A stretch of DNA of 64,000 nucleotides, from positions 10,974,001-11,038,000 of the forward strand of contig JBHGNT010000012.1 in NCBI GenBank assembly GCA_043228905.1. Reading direction: 5' to 3'. The notes beneath the pieces were generated by a model. The model worked only from the letters and a program-made list of their open reading frames with translations, ran no database searches and was not told where the DNA came from. This document shows positions 10,663 through 22,992 of this stretch, piece by piece. The DNA comes from Azolla caroliniana. Its lineage: Eukaryota; Polypodiophyta. A program made the position numbers and the translations under genes. The first letter of the stretch is position 1, and each line of letters opens with the position of its first letter.

Positions 10663-12030
10663 ATGGCTTCGACAAGTGGAACTCAAGGAGAAGAATTGAC
10701 GAAAGGCATGGTGTCCGTCATCGAATTCATGCTGAAAGAGAGATCGGGAGGCTTTAGTCAACAAAGCTGTTGACCGAATTGTGGAGACAATTGGAAGATT
10801 TGGTGGCAAGAACATCACAAATTTCCTTGCTACCTACCGGAACGAGATGCAACAAAGAGATGTCCATGATCTAAAACAAACTTCAATCTTTAAGCGTGTG
10901 GTAGAACCCGGGATCCGTGAGCGCGTGATGGACATCCAAAATGAGCATGCAACTTGGGCGGAGTTCGAAAGGGCTCTTCTCACTGAATACATGCTTGAAG
11001 ATGCATCACGGATGACTCGGCATACGTTAATGAATTGGATCGAGAAGAAAGGGAAGAATCTGTGTGCATCAGGAGTTTATGCCGAATTCGACCAGAAGTA
11101 CAACCGACTTCCGAGTGTCGAGCAACGAGTTCTCGACGGAGATAGAGTCTTACTATTCCTAAAGGCAGTGGATGCGAAAGATCGGCGAGAATTGAGCAGT
11201 TTCTTGGAGGAAAAAATGCAACCAAATGGCTTGGTAGCGGACTAGGCAGCGGTGAAGAAGGCTTGCAGCCGTTTTGATAAGCGGCGACAATGGCAAGAGG
11301 AAGCTGAGGTCCAGAATCCACAATTGTGGAAGAAGGCACCTACGACGATTGAGCCTAGTAAGCCGATCAACAATTTCGACAAGAAAGCAATGGAGGAGTC
11401 TATAATCGAAGAGCTCTCCAAGAAGTTTGAAGTGGTATCGCTAGCCAACTTAGGTTGACGCAGGCCCAAGGGAAAAGAAGCGTATAGATGTGTGTGGTGC
11501 GATAGCTTCGAACACTCATGGAGAGAATGTGCTGACTTGCAAGATGCGATCAGCAAGAATGTCGTCTATTTGGACGACAACATGATAAACTCGAGCGAGA
11601 CCCGGAAGCCACTAGGAGTGAACTTCAAAAGAGGTGGGCTGAAAAAGATTGTAGAAGAAGAAGATGCAAGGCATGTGGAGGCTATGCACTATGCCGCTTC
11701 GGCTGGGATACGAGTTGGAAAAGAGAATCTTAAAATGATCAAGCCAGGAGCTGGGTTTTGGCCAACGGTCTTCGAGTGTGAAGAAAAAGGCAAAATCAAT
11801 TCGGAGGATCTAAAACTTGCTGACTGAAACATGCGACGAGCTACCGGATGGTTAGATCCAATCGACGAAAACACAAGCTTTGCAGAGGTTAGATCCAACC
11901 TATCCCAAGAAAAGAGATTGGGGAAACAAACATGAAGCCCGGTGGATCGAGCCAACCTGCTCGGATGGAAGTCGAAGAATCAACAAAGAAAGGAAAAGAA
12001 CGAGCGGCACCAACTTACAAGCTAAGGTCG
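10663..12030 (+). pseudogene. gypsy gag, broken
   Basis: A start at 10663 (MASTSGTQGEE) runs 36 codons to a TGA. The gag core then continues in other frames (10781-11245, 11252-11458, 11492-11827). The last piece has a CX2CX4HX4C zinc knuckle (CVWCDSFEHSWREC) followed by DLQDAISKNVVYLDD. A matching knuckle region is found in the inverted fragment at 24.5 kb. Several frameshifts and stops rule out a functional protein. Confidence 0.8.
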
Positions 12031-12051
12031 GACATAGAATAAACAACTAAC

Positions 12052-12672
12052 TTGCGGAAGGTCCTTGAGGAGAAGGTTTTAGATAGTCATGTCTACCTTA
12101 GCTGGAGAGAGCTACTTGGGATCGCGAAGAAGGAGTTCCATGATACTATCATGGACCTTATTAAAAGGAAGCGGCAACAATCTGATGAAGAGGAGGTGAA
12201 AACAAGTGCCATAACCATGGCAAGATCGGAAGAGGAGGAAGAAGAAGAAGTGGTGGTGTATAGCCATTACTCGCGGCCTCATTGGGCAAGAGCGACAACG
12301 GAGACGCCGGTGAAGATCGGGGAGAAGAAAGAGACCGTGGTCTCTTTAATTGACCATGGCTCAGAGATCAACCTCATGTCGATCGAGTTCTACAAGAAAG
12401 GAAGATGGCCGATTAATACAAACCACGGATGGAAGATTCGAGTGGCGACGAAGGCTACGGAGGACTTGTACGGAGCTTGCCCCAACGTTAAAGTCACGAT
12501 CGGGGATGTGGAGATTGATCAACACTTCTTCGTGCAAGACTCAGCTTCACATCCCGTCATCCTAGGACAACCATATATAAGATCGTCCCGGATGGAGACC
12601 AAGGTGTTCGATAATGGAGCAGGCTTCGCTCCGTCAAGAGTCTTGATAGTAAAAGATCTGTTCAATTACTGA
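12052..12672 (+). pseudogene. gypsy protease segment with DHGS active site
   Basis: The retropepsin-like domain contains LIDHGSEINLMS (about 12347-12385) and HPVILGQPYI (about 12550). The first motif fits the D-x-G-[AS] active site with His at the variable position. The pattern D-x-G-x-x-x-N-L-M recalls Athila/Tat-type plant gypsy proteases. The same DHGSEINLMS is present in the related copy at 23.8 kb, so it is a lineage trait and not a chance mutation. An acidic EEEEEEVVV run precedes the domain. Confidence 0.75.
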
Positions 12673-12943
12673 CGGTGCGAGGTAATCATGAAAGGAACCG
12701 AGATAGCCTTGGAGGCGAATCCTCGGATTTTTAAAGCAGACTATTGAAGCATGGGGCACAAATAGTCTGAGCAATCATAAGTCCCCACAAGGAAGCAAAG
12801 TGTGTGGATTGCAAGGAAAAGCAACATGCGTCACACCTAGCGGCGCATGCAAACTAAGACTACTCAACAAGAAGGAAAAGTGTCAGATACAAGACTTCGA
12901 GGAGGTGCTAAAAGAAGAAAGCATAATCGAAGAAGAATAATTC

Positions 12944-13448
12944 GTGTCATATATTCTGGAGGAAGCCTCATTTAATGACACCATCGGCGAAATCGAGGAA
13001 GTCGTGGACTTGAGCTATCCTCACCATCAACATGTGATTTCGGTTAACTCCGTCAACATGTATACTATCATCGATGAATATCATCGAGGCATCTTGATAG
13101 AGGAAGCCGAAGTCAACACAAAATATAAAACCGTGGATAGGAAGATCAAGCCAGTTGCGGTTCCGCTACCGGAAGATAGCTGGCAAAAGATGAAGGAAGT
13201 TGCAAAAGATCCAAGCTTAAGGAACCCAAATACAATTGGTCACGTCTTCACTGAAGAGACGAAGGGAAAGCTACGAGTTGGAAGGGAGGATTTCCTCCTC
13301 CCTGAAGAGGAGCGGATGTTTCGTGGAATGCTTGAAAGACATGGGAAGGCTTTCGCGTTTTACCCACAAGAAATCGAGTGTGCTAATCCAAGGACGGTAG
13401 AACCGATGGTGATCTTCACGGTGCCGCATGTGCCTTGGAATTTGAAAC
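12944..13448 (+). pseudogene. gypsy PR-RT linker, interrupted by copia
   Basis: An open frame covers the stretch between protease and reverse transcriptase and is homologous to the minus-strand fragment at 22.99-23.2 kb (IGEIEEVVD, NSVNMYTII). It is cut at 13448 by the copia insertion. Gypsy coding sequence resumes at 18906, where the GAAAC at the break is repeated. Confidence 0.75.
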
Positions 13449-13824
13449 TGTAAAGAATCAAGAGATGGATTCTTGTGAAGCGGAATAGGTGTGAACTGTG
13501 TGTGTGTGTGAGAGAGAGAGAGAGTGAGAGAGACAAGGAATACGCAAGGTAAAAGTATATTGACAAAGGAGATAGACTCAACATTATACAAGGTGGGAGG
13601 AGGGTGCTTTATGTAGTCACCCTCTCTCTTCATTAACTACAAGGCTCAGGAGCATGGGGAATGTGAAACCTCATAAGTTATGTGTCATAGAATATGATTC
13701 TATGACTCATACTAAATGCTAGAATACAAAGTGGTGACATAATGGTGACTCTTGACCGTTGAGGTGTCTCTTCACTCTCAAGGTGAGTTCACACACTAGA
13801 CCAAGTTGAGCTTGATTCTCAACA
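13449..13824 (-). repeat. copia 3' LTR
   Basis: A 376-bp LTR with a GT/GA microsatellite (13496-13532). The polypurine tract lies immediately to its right. It pairs with 18527-18905. Confidence 0.95.
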
Positions 13825-14062
13825 CGCCCCCTCAAGCTCAAGTCGGGTCGGTTTTAGACGGTATCCGAAATCCGCTTCAATTCATGTTCGGGAGTCTGCG
13901 TCGACTCGCGTCGACTCGCTTTATGTGGAGTTGCGGAATCCGTGCTCCAGCTTGCGTTGTGCATAGTTACGAATTCTGTGCTTCGGTTTGCGTCTTTCTT
14001 CGCGGCTTTGCGCGGTAGATCGACTCTTTGCTGCTACGGTGTGTGGTTGCGGAATCTACGCA

Positions 14063-17000
14063 TTATTGCGTAGTGTCTTCAGTACTCCCTCTCAAGCTTG
14101 GCAGATCAGGGATCGTCAATCCGAGATCGGTCATGAATTGCCATAGCTTGTCGACTCCTAAGGCTTTAGTGAAGATGTCGGCCGTTTGAAGATTGGTGCT
14201 TATGTGTTGTAGGTCGACATCGCCAGCCAGAACGCGCTCTCGAATGAAGTGATAGTGCACTTCGATGTGCTTTGTCCTCGTGTGGAACACCGGGTTCTGA
14301 GCCAGATAGATACTGCTCATGTTTTCGCAGTAAATGGAAGTCGGATCCTTGATGGGTACGCCCAGATCCTTCAAAATCCTCTTGAGCCATATGGCTTCAC
14401 ACGCAGCTACGGCTGCGCTCCTGTATTTTGCCTCTCTACTCGAAAGAGAGACGGTGGGCTGCTTCTTGCTACTCCAAGATATTGCTCCGCTGCCAAGGGA
14501 GAAAACAAATCCGGAGGTTGATCTTCTATCGGCTTCGTAGCCGGCCCAATCGGCGTCTGTGTACCCCTCGAATCGTATTGGCATCGCGGTCTTGTAGAGG
14601 ATGTCGCAATCCATTGTGCCGCTCACGTACCGTAGAACTCGCTTAGCGCAATCCAAGTGAGTATCATGCGGTGTTTGCATGAATTGGCTAAGGAGACCGA
14701 CCGGATAACTCAGATCGGGTCGAGTGATCGTGAGGTAGATGAGACTCCCGATGAGTTGCCGATACTGAGTCGGCTCACACGCTTTGGTGCCGGAGTTCGC
14801 ATCCAGTTTGAGATTACGATCGAGCGGGGTTGCCATGGATTTGCACTCAGCCATCCCGAACTTGTATAACAAGTTGAGGATGTAGTGCCGTTGAGAGATC
14901 ATGATTCCGGCCGGAGTCCGAATTACCTCGATGCCAAGGAAGTAGTGGAGCTCCTTCATGTTCGTCATCTCGAACTTGTCGGAAAGGAGGGATTTGAACT
15001 TATTGATTTCGACGAGATGCTCACCTCCAATGACTAGGTCATCCACATATAAAATGATGACGATCGGACTTGCGGAATCGCTTCGTATGTAGAGGGAGTT
15101 GTCCGATTTTGACATACGGAACCCGATTTGATGAAGATATTGCGTTATCTTCGAATGCCAAGCACGTGGTGTTTGCTTGAGGCCATAGAGTGGCTTCTTG
15201 AGTCGGCATACAACTTTCGGATGGGTGCTCGAGTTGAAGCCGGGTGGTTGTAGCATGTACACCTCCTCTTCTAATTCGCCTTGTAGAAAGGCGTTCTTGA
15301 CGTCCATTTGATGGAGGTGCCACCCTTTCGCCGCGGCAATCGCAATTACGGTCCGCACCGGGGCAAAGGTTTCTTCGTAGTCGACGCCATGTGTCTGAGT
15401 GTATCCTTTCGCTACGAGTCGAGCTTTGTAGCGGTTGACGGAACCATCGGAGTTATACTTCACCTTGTAGATCCATCTGCATCCGATCGCCTTTTTGTGT
15501 GGTGAGGTGGGAACGAGATCCCACGTCTCGTTCTTCCGTAGTGCCTGCATCTCCTCGTTCATTGCTTTGATCCATCGCAGGTCCTTCACGGCTTCCGAAA
15601 AGGTTTCCGGCTCTCGTACTGTCGCCACCTTCATCATAAAGGCGTAATGGTACGCCATGTAATCGTTGTACCCGAATTGACTTACGGGGTTCTTTTCACG
15701 AGTGGATCGGCGGAGCTTTTCATTTGCAGAGATGAGGGCTTTCTTTGCTCCGATTGGTACCTCGAAACTGCCGAACTCACTGTCGAGTGAGTGAGTTGAC
15801 TCATCATCGGTGAAGCGATCGTCTTCGTATTCCGCCATTTTCGCCTTGCCTTTGTCCATCTTCAGGCTAGGCCGTGATGTGCTTTGATCGCTCAAAGGCT
15901 CTTGTGGTCCGCTCAGTCGGGTCGTGATCGGACTTTCTTCGAACATGCGCGTAAGGTGATCTTCATCCTCTATCTCTTGTTTGGTGGATTTCGGGTCGAG
16001 CGGGGTCGGAGTCGAAGTTGTCTCTGGTGCATACCAGGATGTAGACTCGTCAAAGACGACGTCTCGACTTACTTGAGATTGTCGAGTTGAGGGGTTGTAG
16101 CACTTGTACCCCTTTTTCTCCAGTGAGTATCCTACGAGGATACATTTCTCCGACTTCGGGTCGAGCTTTTGACACTTCTCGTCGGGGATGTGCACGTACG
16201 CAATGGAGCCGAATATCCGAACATGTGATAGGTTCGGCTTCTTTCCGAAGAATCTTTCGTGCGGAGTGACCTCGTGCACGCCGGATGTTGTGCACCGGTT
16301 CATTAGGTAGACGGCCGTATTTGCCGCTTCGGCCCTATATAACTTGGGCATATGCTTCTCGTTCATCATGGCCCGCGCTACTTCGAGGATGTGCCGATTT
16401 TTGTGCTCGGCTACTCCGTTTTGTTGCGGAGTGTGTCGGCAAGTGAATTCTCGTCGAATTCCTTCCTTTCGGAGATACGCCGTGAAATCATCCGAGAAGT
16501 ACTCCTTGCCGCCATCCGATCGAAGGCATCATACATGTCGGCTCGTGGCTTTCTCGACTTCATTCTGGAACTTTTGGAAGTGTCCGAACACTTCGCTCTT
16601 TTGCCGCATCGGATAGATCCAAGTGTGCCTAGAAAAGTCGTCGATGAAGAGCACGTAATATCGGCATCCGCCGAATGTCGCCGTTTGGGCCGGACCCCAT
16701 ACATCGGAATGAATTACGTCGAGTACGCCTTTGCTCACATTCCGCTCCTTCGGGAATGGGTGTCGGTGTTGCTTGCCGAATTGGCACGCTTCGCATACAC
16801 CTTCAATTTCCTTCTCTTTGAATGTCGGGAGTCCGATAACGACTCCTTTCGATCTCATTGCTTTGAGTTTGTTGAGATTGATGTGACCGATTCGCTTATG
16901 CAATAGCTGTATGTCGGAGTCGGCTTTCGTGCTTTTCGCGAACATGGCAGATTTCATCTCGTGCGAATCGAGAATGAACATCCAGCCCTCTCTTCTTCTG

Positions 17001-18364
17001 CATGCGATGATTCAGCCTTCTTTTTCGATGAGTGACCCTTCTTGATCGAATCGTACTTGCATCCCTTGCTCAACCATTTGGCCGACCAAGACCAAATTCT
17101 TCGTGATAGTGGGAACATGCAAGACATTTTTAATGTATGTTTGCTTACCTCTTTCGCCGAACGGGACATTGCCGATGTGCCGAATCGGGTGCGTAGTGTC
17201 ATCTCCGGTTTCGACATAACCGGGTCGCTCCGGCTCTCGAAGTTCAAGAAACCATTCTTTATGTGATGTCATATGGTTTGAGGCTCCAGAGTCTACAAAC
17301 CATACGTCCTCCGGATTGAGGGCACTAGTTAAGGTAGAGGCCGACATAGAGTTTGCTCTATGTTTCATCATGAACATTCCGCCACGGTCGGAGTTGTATG
17401 CGTACATTCCGCCACGATCCTCGTAGTCGGAGTTGTGCCCGTACATTCCGCTATACTCTTCGTAGTCGGAATTGTGCTCGTAATTTGTGAGTTGTCGACT
17501 TGTGGAAGCCGATTCACGCATCTTCTTTCGGCACTCTTCTTCGTGGTGGTCGAGCTTTCCGCAATATCCGCATTCGGTTGCGTTTTGACGGCTCGGGCCG
17601 GAGTGAAAGCTCCCCCTTCTTGCGAAGGTTCCTCGTTGGCCTCCGTTTTGCGGCCGAAATTGAGAGTTGTTGTCGTAGGTCGGACCTCGTCCGCCTTGTC
17701 CTTGGCCGAATCGGCCTCCCGCTCGTTTGCGTCCTCTTCCTCCATTAGAGTGCGTGTAGAGCATGTGGCCTTCCGACTCATTGCTCCTTGTACGCACGTG
17801 GTTTTCTTCGACCAATAGCATTGATTGGAGCTCGAAGAAGGAGGGAGATTTCTCCCGTGCTAGAACGGCGGTTCGCATCGCACCGAACCGTGGTGCGAGG
17901 CCGCCAAGGCATATTTGCACCATCTCATCATCATCTATACTTACGCTTATTGAACCGAGCGAGTCGCAAAGCTCCTTGATCTTCAAGGTGTATGTCGTGA
18001 TGGACATGTCCCTTTGTTGAATGTTGTTCAACTCTTGGCGGAGTTGAAGCTTCCTCGCGGTCGTGTTGGCGGCTAAAATCTTTCGTAGGTTTTCCCACGC
18101 TTCCTTCGGCGTCTTGGCTTCTCGAATGTAACCGAGCATGTGGTCGTGAACACATGTCGCCAAACAATACATCACGCGGCTTGTGGCTTGCTCCCATGTT
18201 GCGTATCCGGGAGCCGCTTCGGTGGGTCGGTCTTCATGCGATCCTTTGATGTAGCTCCAATAGCCTTGTCCGACAAGGTATTGGTGCATCTTGTACTCCC
18301 AAGATGCGAAGTTGTTTCGATCCAACTTCTCGGTAGGGAGAGCACTCCCCATTTGAGTATTCAT
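14063..18364 (-). pseudogene. copia gag-pol, one frame with two TGA stops
   Basis: A single 1433-codon frame runs from 18364 to 14063. Gag comes first, with zinc knuckle CGYCGKLDHHEEEC; then protease WFVDSGASNHMT; then integrase with an HHCC region (LLHKRIGH, CEACQFG) and IHSDVWGP. Reverse transcriptase with ILYVDDLVIG follows, then RNase H (DADWAGYE, WSSKKQPTVSLSS) ending after ADIFTKALG. In-frame TGA codons at 17014-17012 and 16531-16529 break it. The RT lacks a few residues after ETFAPV, compared with the usual copia spacing. A small repeat of the HNSDYE/GGMY type follows the knuckle. With no frameshift seen in 4.3 kb, the element looks recently inactivated. Confidence 0.92.
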
Positions 18365-18514
18365 TATGTCGATTCTTCTTCTTCTTCTTCTTCTCTCTTC
18401 GAGTGCGAGCTATGTAGCGAAGCTACAATAGTGATGAGCCGGTTCTTGGTCGTCGGCGTGGAGCACAACACACGATCACGATGAGGCGAATGGGCTAGAT
18501 TGAGCTACCAAATC

Positions 18515-18526
18515 GCTCTGATACCA
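18515..18526 (-). other. copia primer-binding site
   Basis: On the minus strand this reads TGGTATCAGAGC, the standard plant copia site complementary to initiator tRNA-Met, immediately next to the LTR. Confidence 0.95.
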
Positions 18527-18905
18527 TGTAAAGAATCAAGAGATGGATTCTTGTGAAGCGGAATAGGTGTGAACTGTGTGTGAGAGAGAGAGAGAGTGAG
18601 AGAGTGAGAGAGACAAGGAATACGCAAGGTAAAAGTATATTGACAAAGGAGATAGACTCAACATTATACAAGGTGGGAGGAGGGTGCTTTATGTAGTCAC
18701 CCTCTCTCTTCATTAACTACAAGGCTCATGGAGCATGGGGAATGTGAAACCTCATAAGTTATGTGTCATAGAATATGATTCTATGACTCATACTAAATCC
18801 TAGAATACAAAGTGGTGACATAATGGTGACTCTTGACCGTTGAGGTGTCTCTTCACTCTCAAGGTGAGTTCACACACTAGACCAAGTTGAGCTTGATTCT
18901 CAACA
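18527..18905 (-). repeat. copia 5' LTR
   Basis: A 379-bp LTR matching 13449-13824. Its outer end CTCAACA borders the right GAAAC target duplication. Confidence 0.95.
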
Positions 18906-21640
18906 GAAACCGATACCGATTCCGAGAGCACACCTACTGAAGCTGATCAAGCTCTTAAAGGAGAAGGTGAGGATGGGAATTCTAGAACCGTCGAACGCTC
19001 CTTATTCTAATAGGTGGTTCACGGTGCCAAAGAAGAATGGATCTTCGTGATTCATTCAAGATCTTCAACCCGTCACCAAGGTGACAATTCGGAATGTTGG
19101 AATCGGTCCGACTGTGGATGAATTTGTTGAGGCGTTTGCGGGGCGGTCCATATACTCCATCGACGATATCTACTCTGGCTACGATCAATTCCAGTTGGCG
19201 ATTGACAATCGTGACATTACAACCATGAGAACTCCAATCGCGTTGGTGCGGATGTGTAACTTACCTCAAGGCGCAACGAACTCGGTGGCTCAAATGGTGA
19301 ATGCCATGAACAAGGTCTTGAAGGATTGCATCCCGGATATCACGATGCCATTCTTAGATGATATTCCGATAAAAGGATGTTCAGATGAAGAGAAGGATGA
19401 ATCAAAAGATAAGGATGAATGTAGAAAGTTCGTTGTGGATCATATGAAAGATTGCAAGAAGGTGCTCCAAAGGCTCGAAGATGCGAATTTGACATTTTCG
19501 GGAGAAAAATCTGCATTCGGGCAACCGGAGATCCTGGTGGTAGGTCACTTGTGTGGAGCATATGGTCGGAAGCCTTCGCCATCCAAGGTGAATGCAATCC
19601 AAGACATGAAAGAAGAATGTGTAACCCAAACGGAGGTTCGAAGGTTCCTTGGAGCATGCACGTTTTATCATATTTGGATTCCACACTACGCCCACATTGC
19701 TGAGCCATTATATGGTCTACTAAAGAAGAAGCGGATGTTCGAATGGACAAGCGAGCATACAATCGCCATCCGAAGGCTGAAGAAATTATTGATGGAGGCA
19801 CCTGCATTACGGAAAGCGGACTATTCATACGGCAAGCCGATTTTCATGACTGTGGATACTAGTCCAATCGGAATTGGATGTGTTATCAACCAAGAAGATG
19901 AAGATTGCAACCGATATGCAATTCGGTTTGGCGCAAAAGTGTTAAGTGACAGGCAAAGAAGGTATGCCCAAGTGAAGAGGGAGCTATGGGGAATCATCTC
20001 GGCAATCAAATATCGTGATTACCTTATTGGAGTAGAAGTCATACTTGAGACAGATTGCCTACCAATTTTGGGTATGATATCTAGTTGTAATACACCGGAT
20101 ATTGCCATGTTGCGTTGGATTGCATATATCAAATCACTCAACTCGGAGATCCATCATGTAGCTGGGAAGCGTAATGTCGTTGCAGACATGCTATCACGAG
20201 CGAGATACGACAGAGAAGAAGATCGACATTCTGATGAAGATGATGTTGGCTTGGATTTCTTTGCAAGTTCCTACGCTCGGGTGTTGACTACTTTCATAGA
20301 AGAGGACTACGAAGGCGAATTCGTGGAGATCGGGAAATACTTGAGTTCTCTCCAAAAAGATGAATCATGGTCGACGGAAGACTTCCATCGAATTCGGAAG
20401 AAGGCATACAAGTATTTCCTTAAGGATGGAGCTCTTTGGAGGCATGCAAAAAAGAAGAATGGGACTCCGATGAGAGTTGTCTGCAAGCTAGAAGACCAAC
20501 AAAAACTAATGTCTGAATTTCATGATAGTGTTTTTGCATGCCATCGAGGAATATGGGCTACGTTTGCCTAGCTTAAGGAGAAATATTGGTGGCCGAACAT
20601 CTACAAAGATGTAGCAGCTTATGTGGAAACATGTAAGGAATGTCAGATGTTTTCGAATATTCGCCATCGAGATGGACTTCATCCGACTTACCCATTGGCT
20701 ATGCATTACAAGTGGATGGTGGACATCGTGATGATGCCAATGGGGCGATGGCAGATGAAGTATCTTGTGCTCGCGAGAGAGGATCTTACCAATCAAGTTG
20801 AAGGGCGAGCATTAAGAACTAAGGAGACATCATCGGTATGCCGATTCCTTCTTGAAGATGTTATTTGCAAATATGGATGCGTCGGCAAGATAGTGGTTGA
20901 TTGAGGCGAGTTGGACGCCAATGAAGCTAGAGAATTCTTCTCGAGGATGGGAATAAAATTATCTCTTACCATGGCGTATAATCTGGAAGCAAATGGGAAG
21001 GTGGAACGTGGACATGGACCGATTGTGAAGGCTCTAGTAAAAGCTTGCCACGGGAAAATAGGAGAATGGTCGCGTCTATTGCCATTTGCACTATGGGCTG
21101 ACAGGACTACTCATAGCACAGTGACGGGATACATGCCGACAGAGCTCATATTCAGACAAAAGCCAACAATGCCTGTAGAACAAAGTATTATGTCATGGTT
21201 TCCATTGCCATGGCAAGATGAGATAAGTAGAGAAGATCTTCTAGCATTGAGGATTCAACAATTAGAGCGAATTTTGGAATATATAGAGGAGGCTAAAGCG
21301 CGGCTAAAGAATGCAAGGCTAAAGAACAAGAACAACTTCGATAAACGACATCGACATCGGCCGAGGAAAATCGTTGAAGGAGATTGGGTGCTAGTCTATG
21401 ACAGTAGCCTAGATAACCAACATAGTACGACTCAAAAATTCTCACAATGATGGTTTGGGCCATATGTGGTGAAGAAAGTGGAAGATAATGCAACATATCA
21501 TTTAGTAGAACTAGATGGTACACCACTTGCATTGCCAATTGCCGGTAAAAGAATCAAGATCATCAAGAGAAGAGATAGAATAGAAATTGGATTCGAAGCT
21601 TTTGACAATTCAGTCTTAAGCATCGATGAAAAAGTATAGT
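18906..21640 (+). pseudogene. gypsy pol: RT, RNase H, integrase
   Basis: Pol resumes after the copia. The RT has IDDIYSGYDQFQL, LPQGATNS and the catalytic FLDDIPIKG (F-x-DD type). RNase H follows (FMTVDTSPIGIG; LETDCLPILG). The integrase has a zinc-binding C-x2-C (CKECQ) near 20630, a core ending ANGKVERGHGPIVKALV and a C-terminal basic tail with KIVEGDWVLVYD. Stops at 20569-20571, about 20902 and about 21448 split the frame, but gypsy order RT-RH-INT is clear. Similarity continues to a stop near 21640. Confidence 0.88.
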
Positions 21641-21689
21641 AAACAAAATTGAATCCTCACCAAAATTGGCACATACCGGTGGATGTGCA

Positions 21690-22650
21690 GGTTTGGTGGG
21701 GGTGAATGTCGTGTGAATCTTCACACACTATGTAAAAAATAATGAAATAATTATTATAGATTAGATTAGTAGCTTACTATAGAAAGACGGATATACTCAA
21801 GAGCTTCAAAATGTATTTTACTATATACAAAATGGAGAAATACATATCAAGTTATATGAAAATAAAGTTTAAGAAGATAGGGAAATTAGAACTATCCCAC
21901 ATAGATAGGAAAGTTATGGCCCTGGCTATATAAGCACCTTGAGCTCCCTCATTTTTCATTTGTGCTAAGAGCACTTTGGCCACTTTGTCTTGATGGATGA
22001 TGGTGGCCAAATTCCCTAAAACCGGAAACCAGCCGGTAAGCAAATTCGGAAACCGGTTCGGTAAGCAAATTTAGAAACCGGCCGGTATGCAAATCGGAAA
22101 CAGGCCGGTAAGCAAAACCAGAACCGGAATCGGCAAGCAAACCGGAACTAGAAACCGGCCAGTATGCAAACCGGAAACCGACCGGTAAGCAAAACCAGAA
22201 CCAGAATCGACAAGCAAACTAGAACCGGAACTGGCCGGCAAGCAAAACTGGAACCAGCCGGTAAGCAAAACCGGAACCGGAACCGGTATGCAAATCGGAA
22301 ACCGGCCGGTAAGCAAAACCAAAAACGGAACCGGCCGGCAAGCAAAATCGGAACCGGAACCGGCTAGCGAGGGATTCGGCGATCGGGCGGAACCGGCTAC
22401 CGGACGAGGTTGGACGTGGACGGATGGAAGATTGGATCATGCAACAAACTAAAGTAAAGTAAATAGACCTAAAGTAAAGGCCATGTGGACGCAAGCAACT
22501 AAAGTTGGAGTGCATGCAAAAAGTAAAGGTCATGTGGACGGTCACATGCAACTAAACGAAAAAGCCATGCCACTAAAAATAGATGCAACTAAAAGAAAAA
22601 GCTAAGCAACTAAAAGTAGAGGCCATGCAACAAAAAGTGGACATGCAAAT
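21690..22650 (+). repeat. gypsy polypurine tract and 3' LTR, 3' part missing
   Basis: GGTTTGGTGGGGGTGA (21690-21705) precedes an LTR beginning TGTCGTGTGAATC at 21707. Its first ~310 bases are absent from the truncated 5' LTR. From 22020 it carries the CCGG-rich tandem repeat (longer here, to about 22372), then the AACTAAA-rich part that matches 9705-9965. Similarity stops near 22645, before the telomere-like array. Both LTRs are thus truncated at their outer ends. Confidence 0.8.
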
Positions 22651-22992
22651 GAATGTCGACAAAAAGGGAATGTCGACATCCATATTACTACAAGTATTTT
22701 AGGATTTGAAATGTTCAAATGTCTTATATGCATTTTAGGATGTAGAACTATATTGTACATCAAAAAATTGTGTAAACATAGATGTTTTTTACAATATTAT
22801 AGATATTTTTTAAAAAGGTAAATAATTTTCAAATTCTAGAAGTATTTAACGTACTATACGTTACGTATTTTACATATTTTATAAGTATTTAACATATTAA
22901 GAAAATGTATTTAACGTATTTTTAAATTGGGAGGTACTATACGGGTATTAATACGTTAACTACGTATGGTATCCGTACCGTACCTAACAACC
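22651..22992. other. AT-rich filler
   Basis: No frame or known domain. It contains repeated TATTTAACGTA/TACGTATTT motifs at 22845-22960. Its origin is unknown. Confidence 0.5.

Larger units (their letters stand above)
13449..18905 (-). mobile_element. Nearly complete Ty1/copia element nested in gypsy
   Basis: A 5457-bp element on the minus strand. The 3' LTR is 13449-13824 and the 5' LTR 18527-18905, both TG...CA ended. The LTRs are almost identical; the visible differences are a few substitutions, one indel and a length change in the GT/GA run. The host gypsy carries a 5-bp target duplication GAAAC at 13444-13448 and 18906-18910. The primer site TGGTATCAGAGC (complement of 18515-18526, tRNA-iMet type) and polypurine tract GAGGGGGCG (complement of 13825-13833) are intact. 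It inserted after the gypsy and is young. Confidence 0.95.

Noticed and set aside
14249-18484. Plus-strand open frames opposite the copia gag-pol
   Set aside because: They are shadows of the GC-rich minus-strand polyprotein. No domain or start context supports them.
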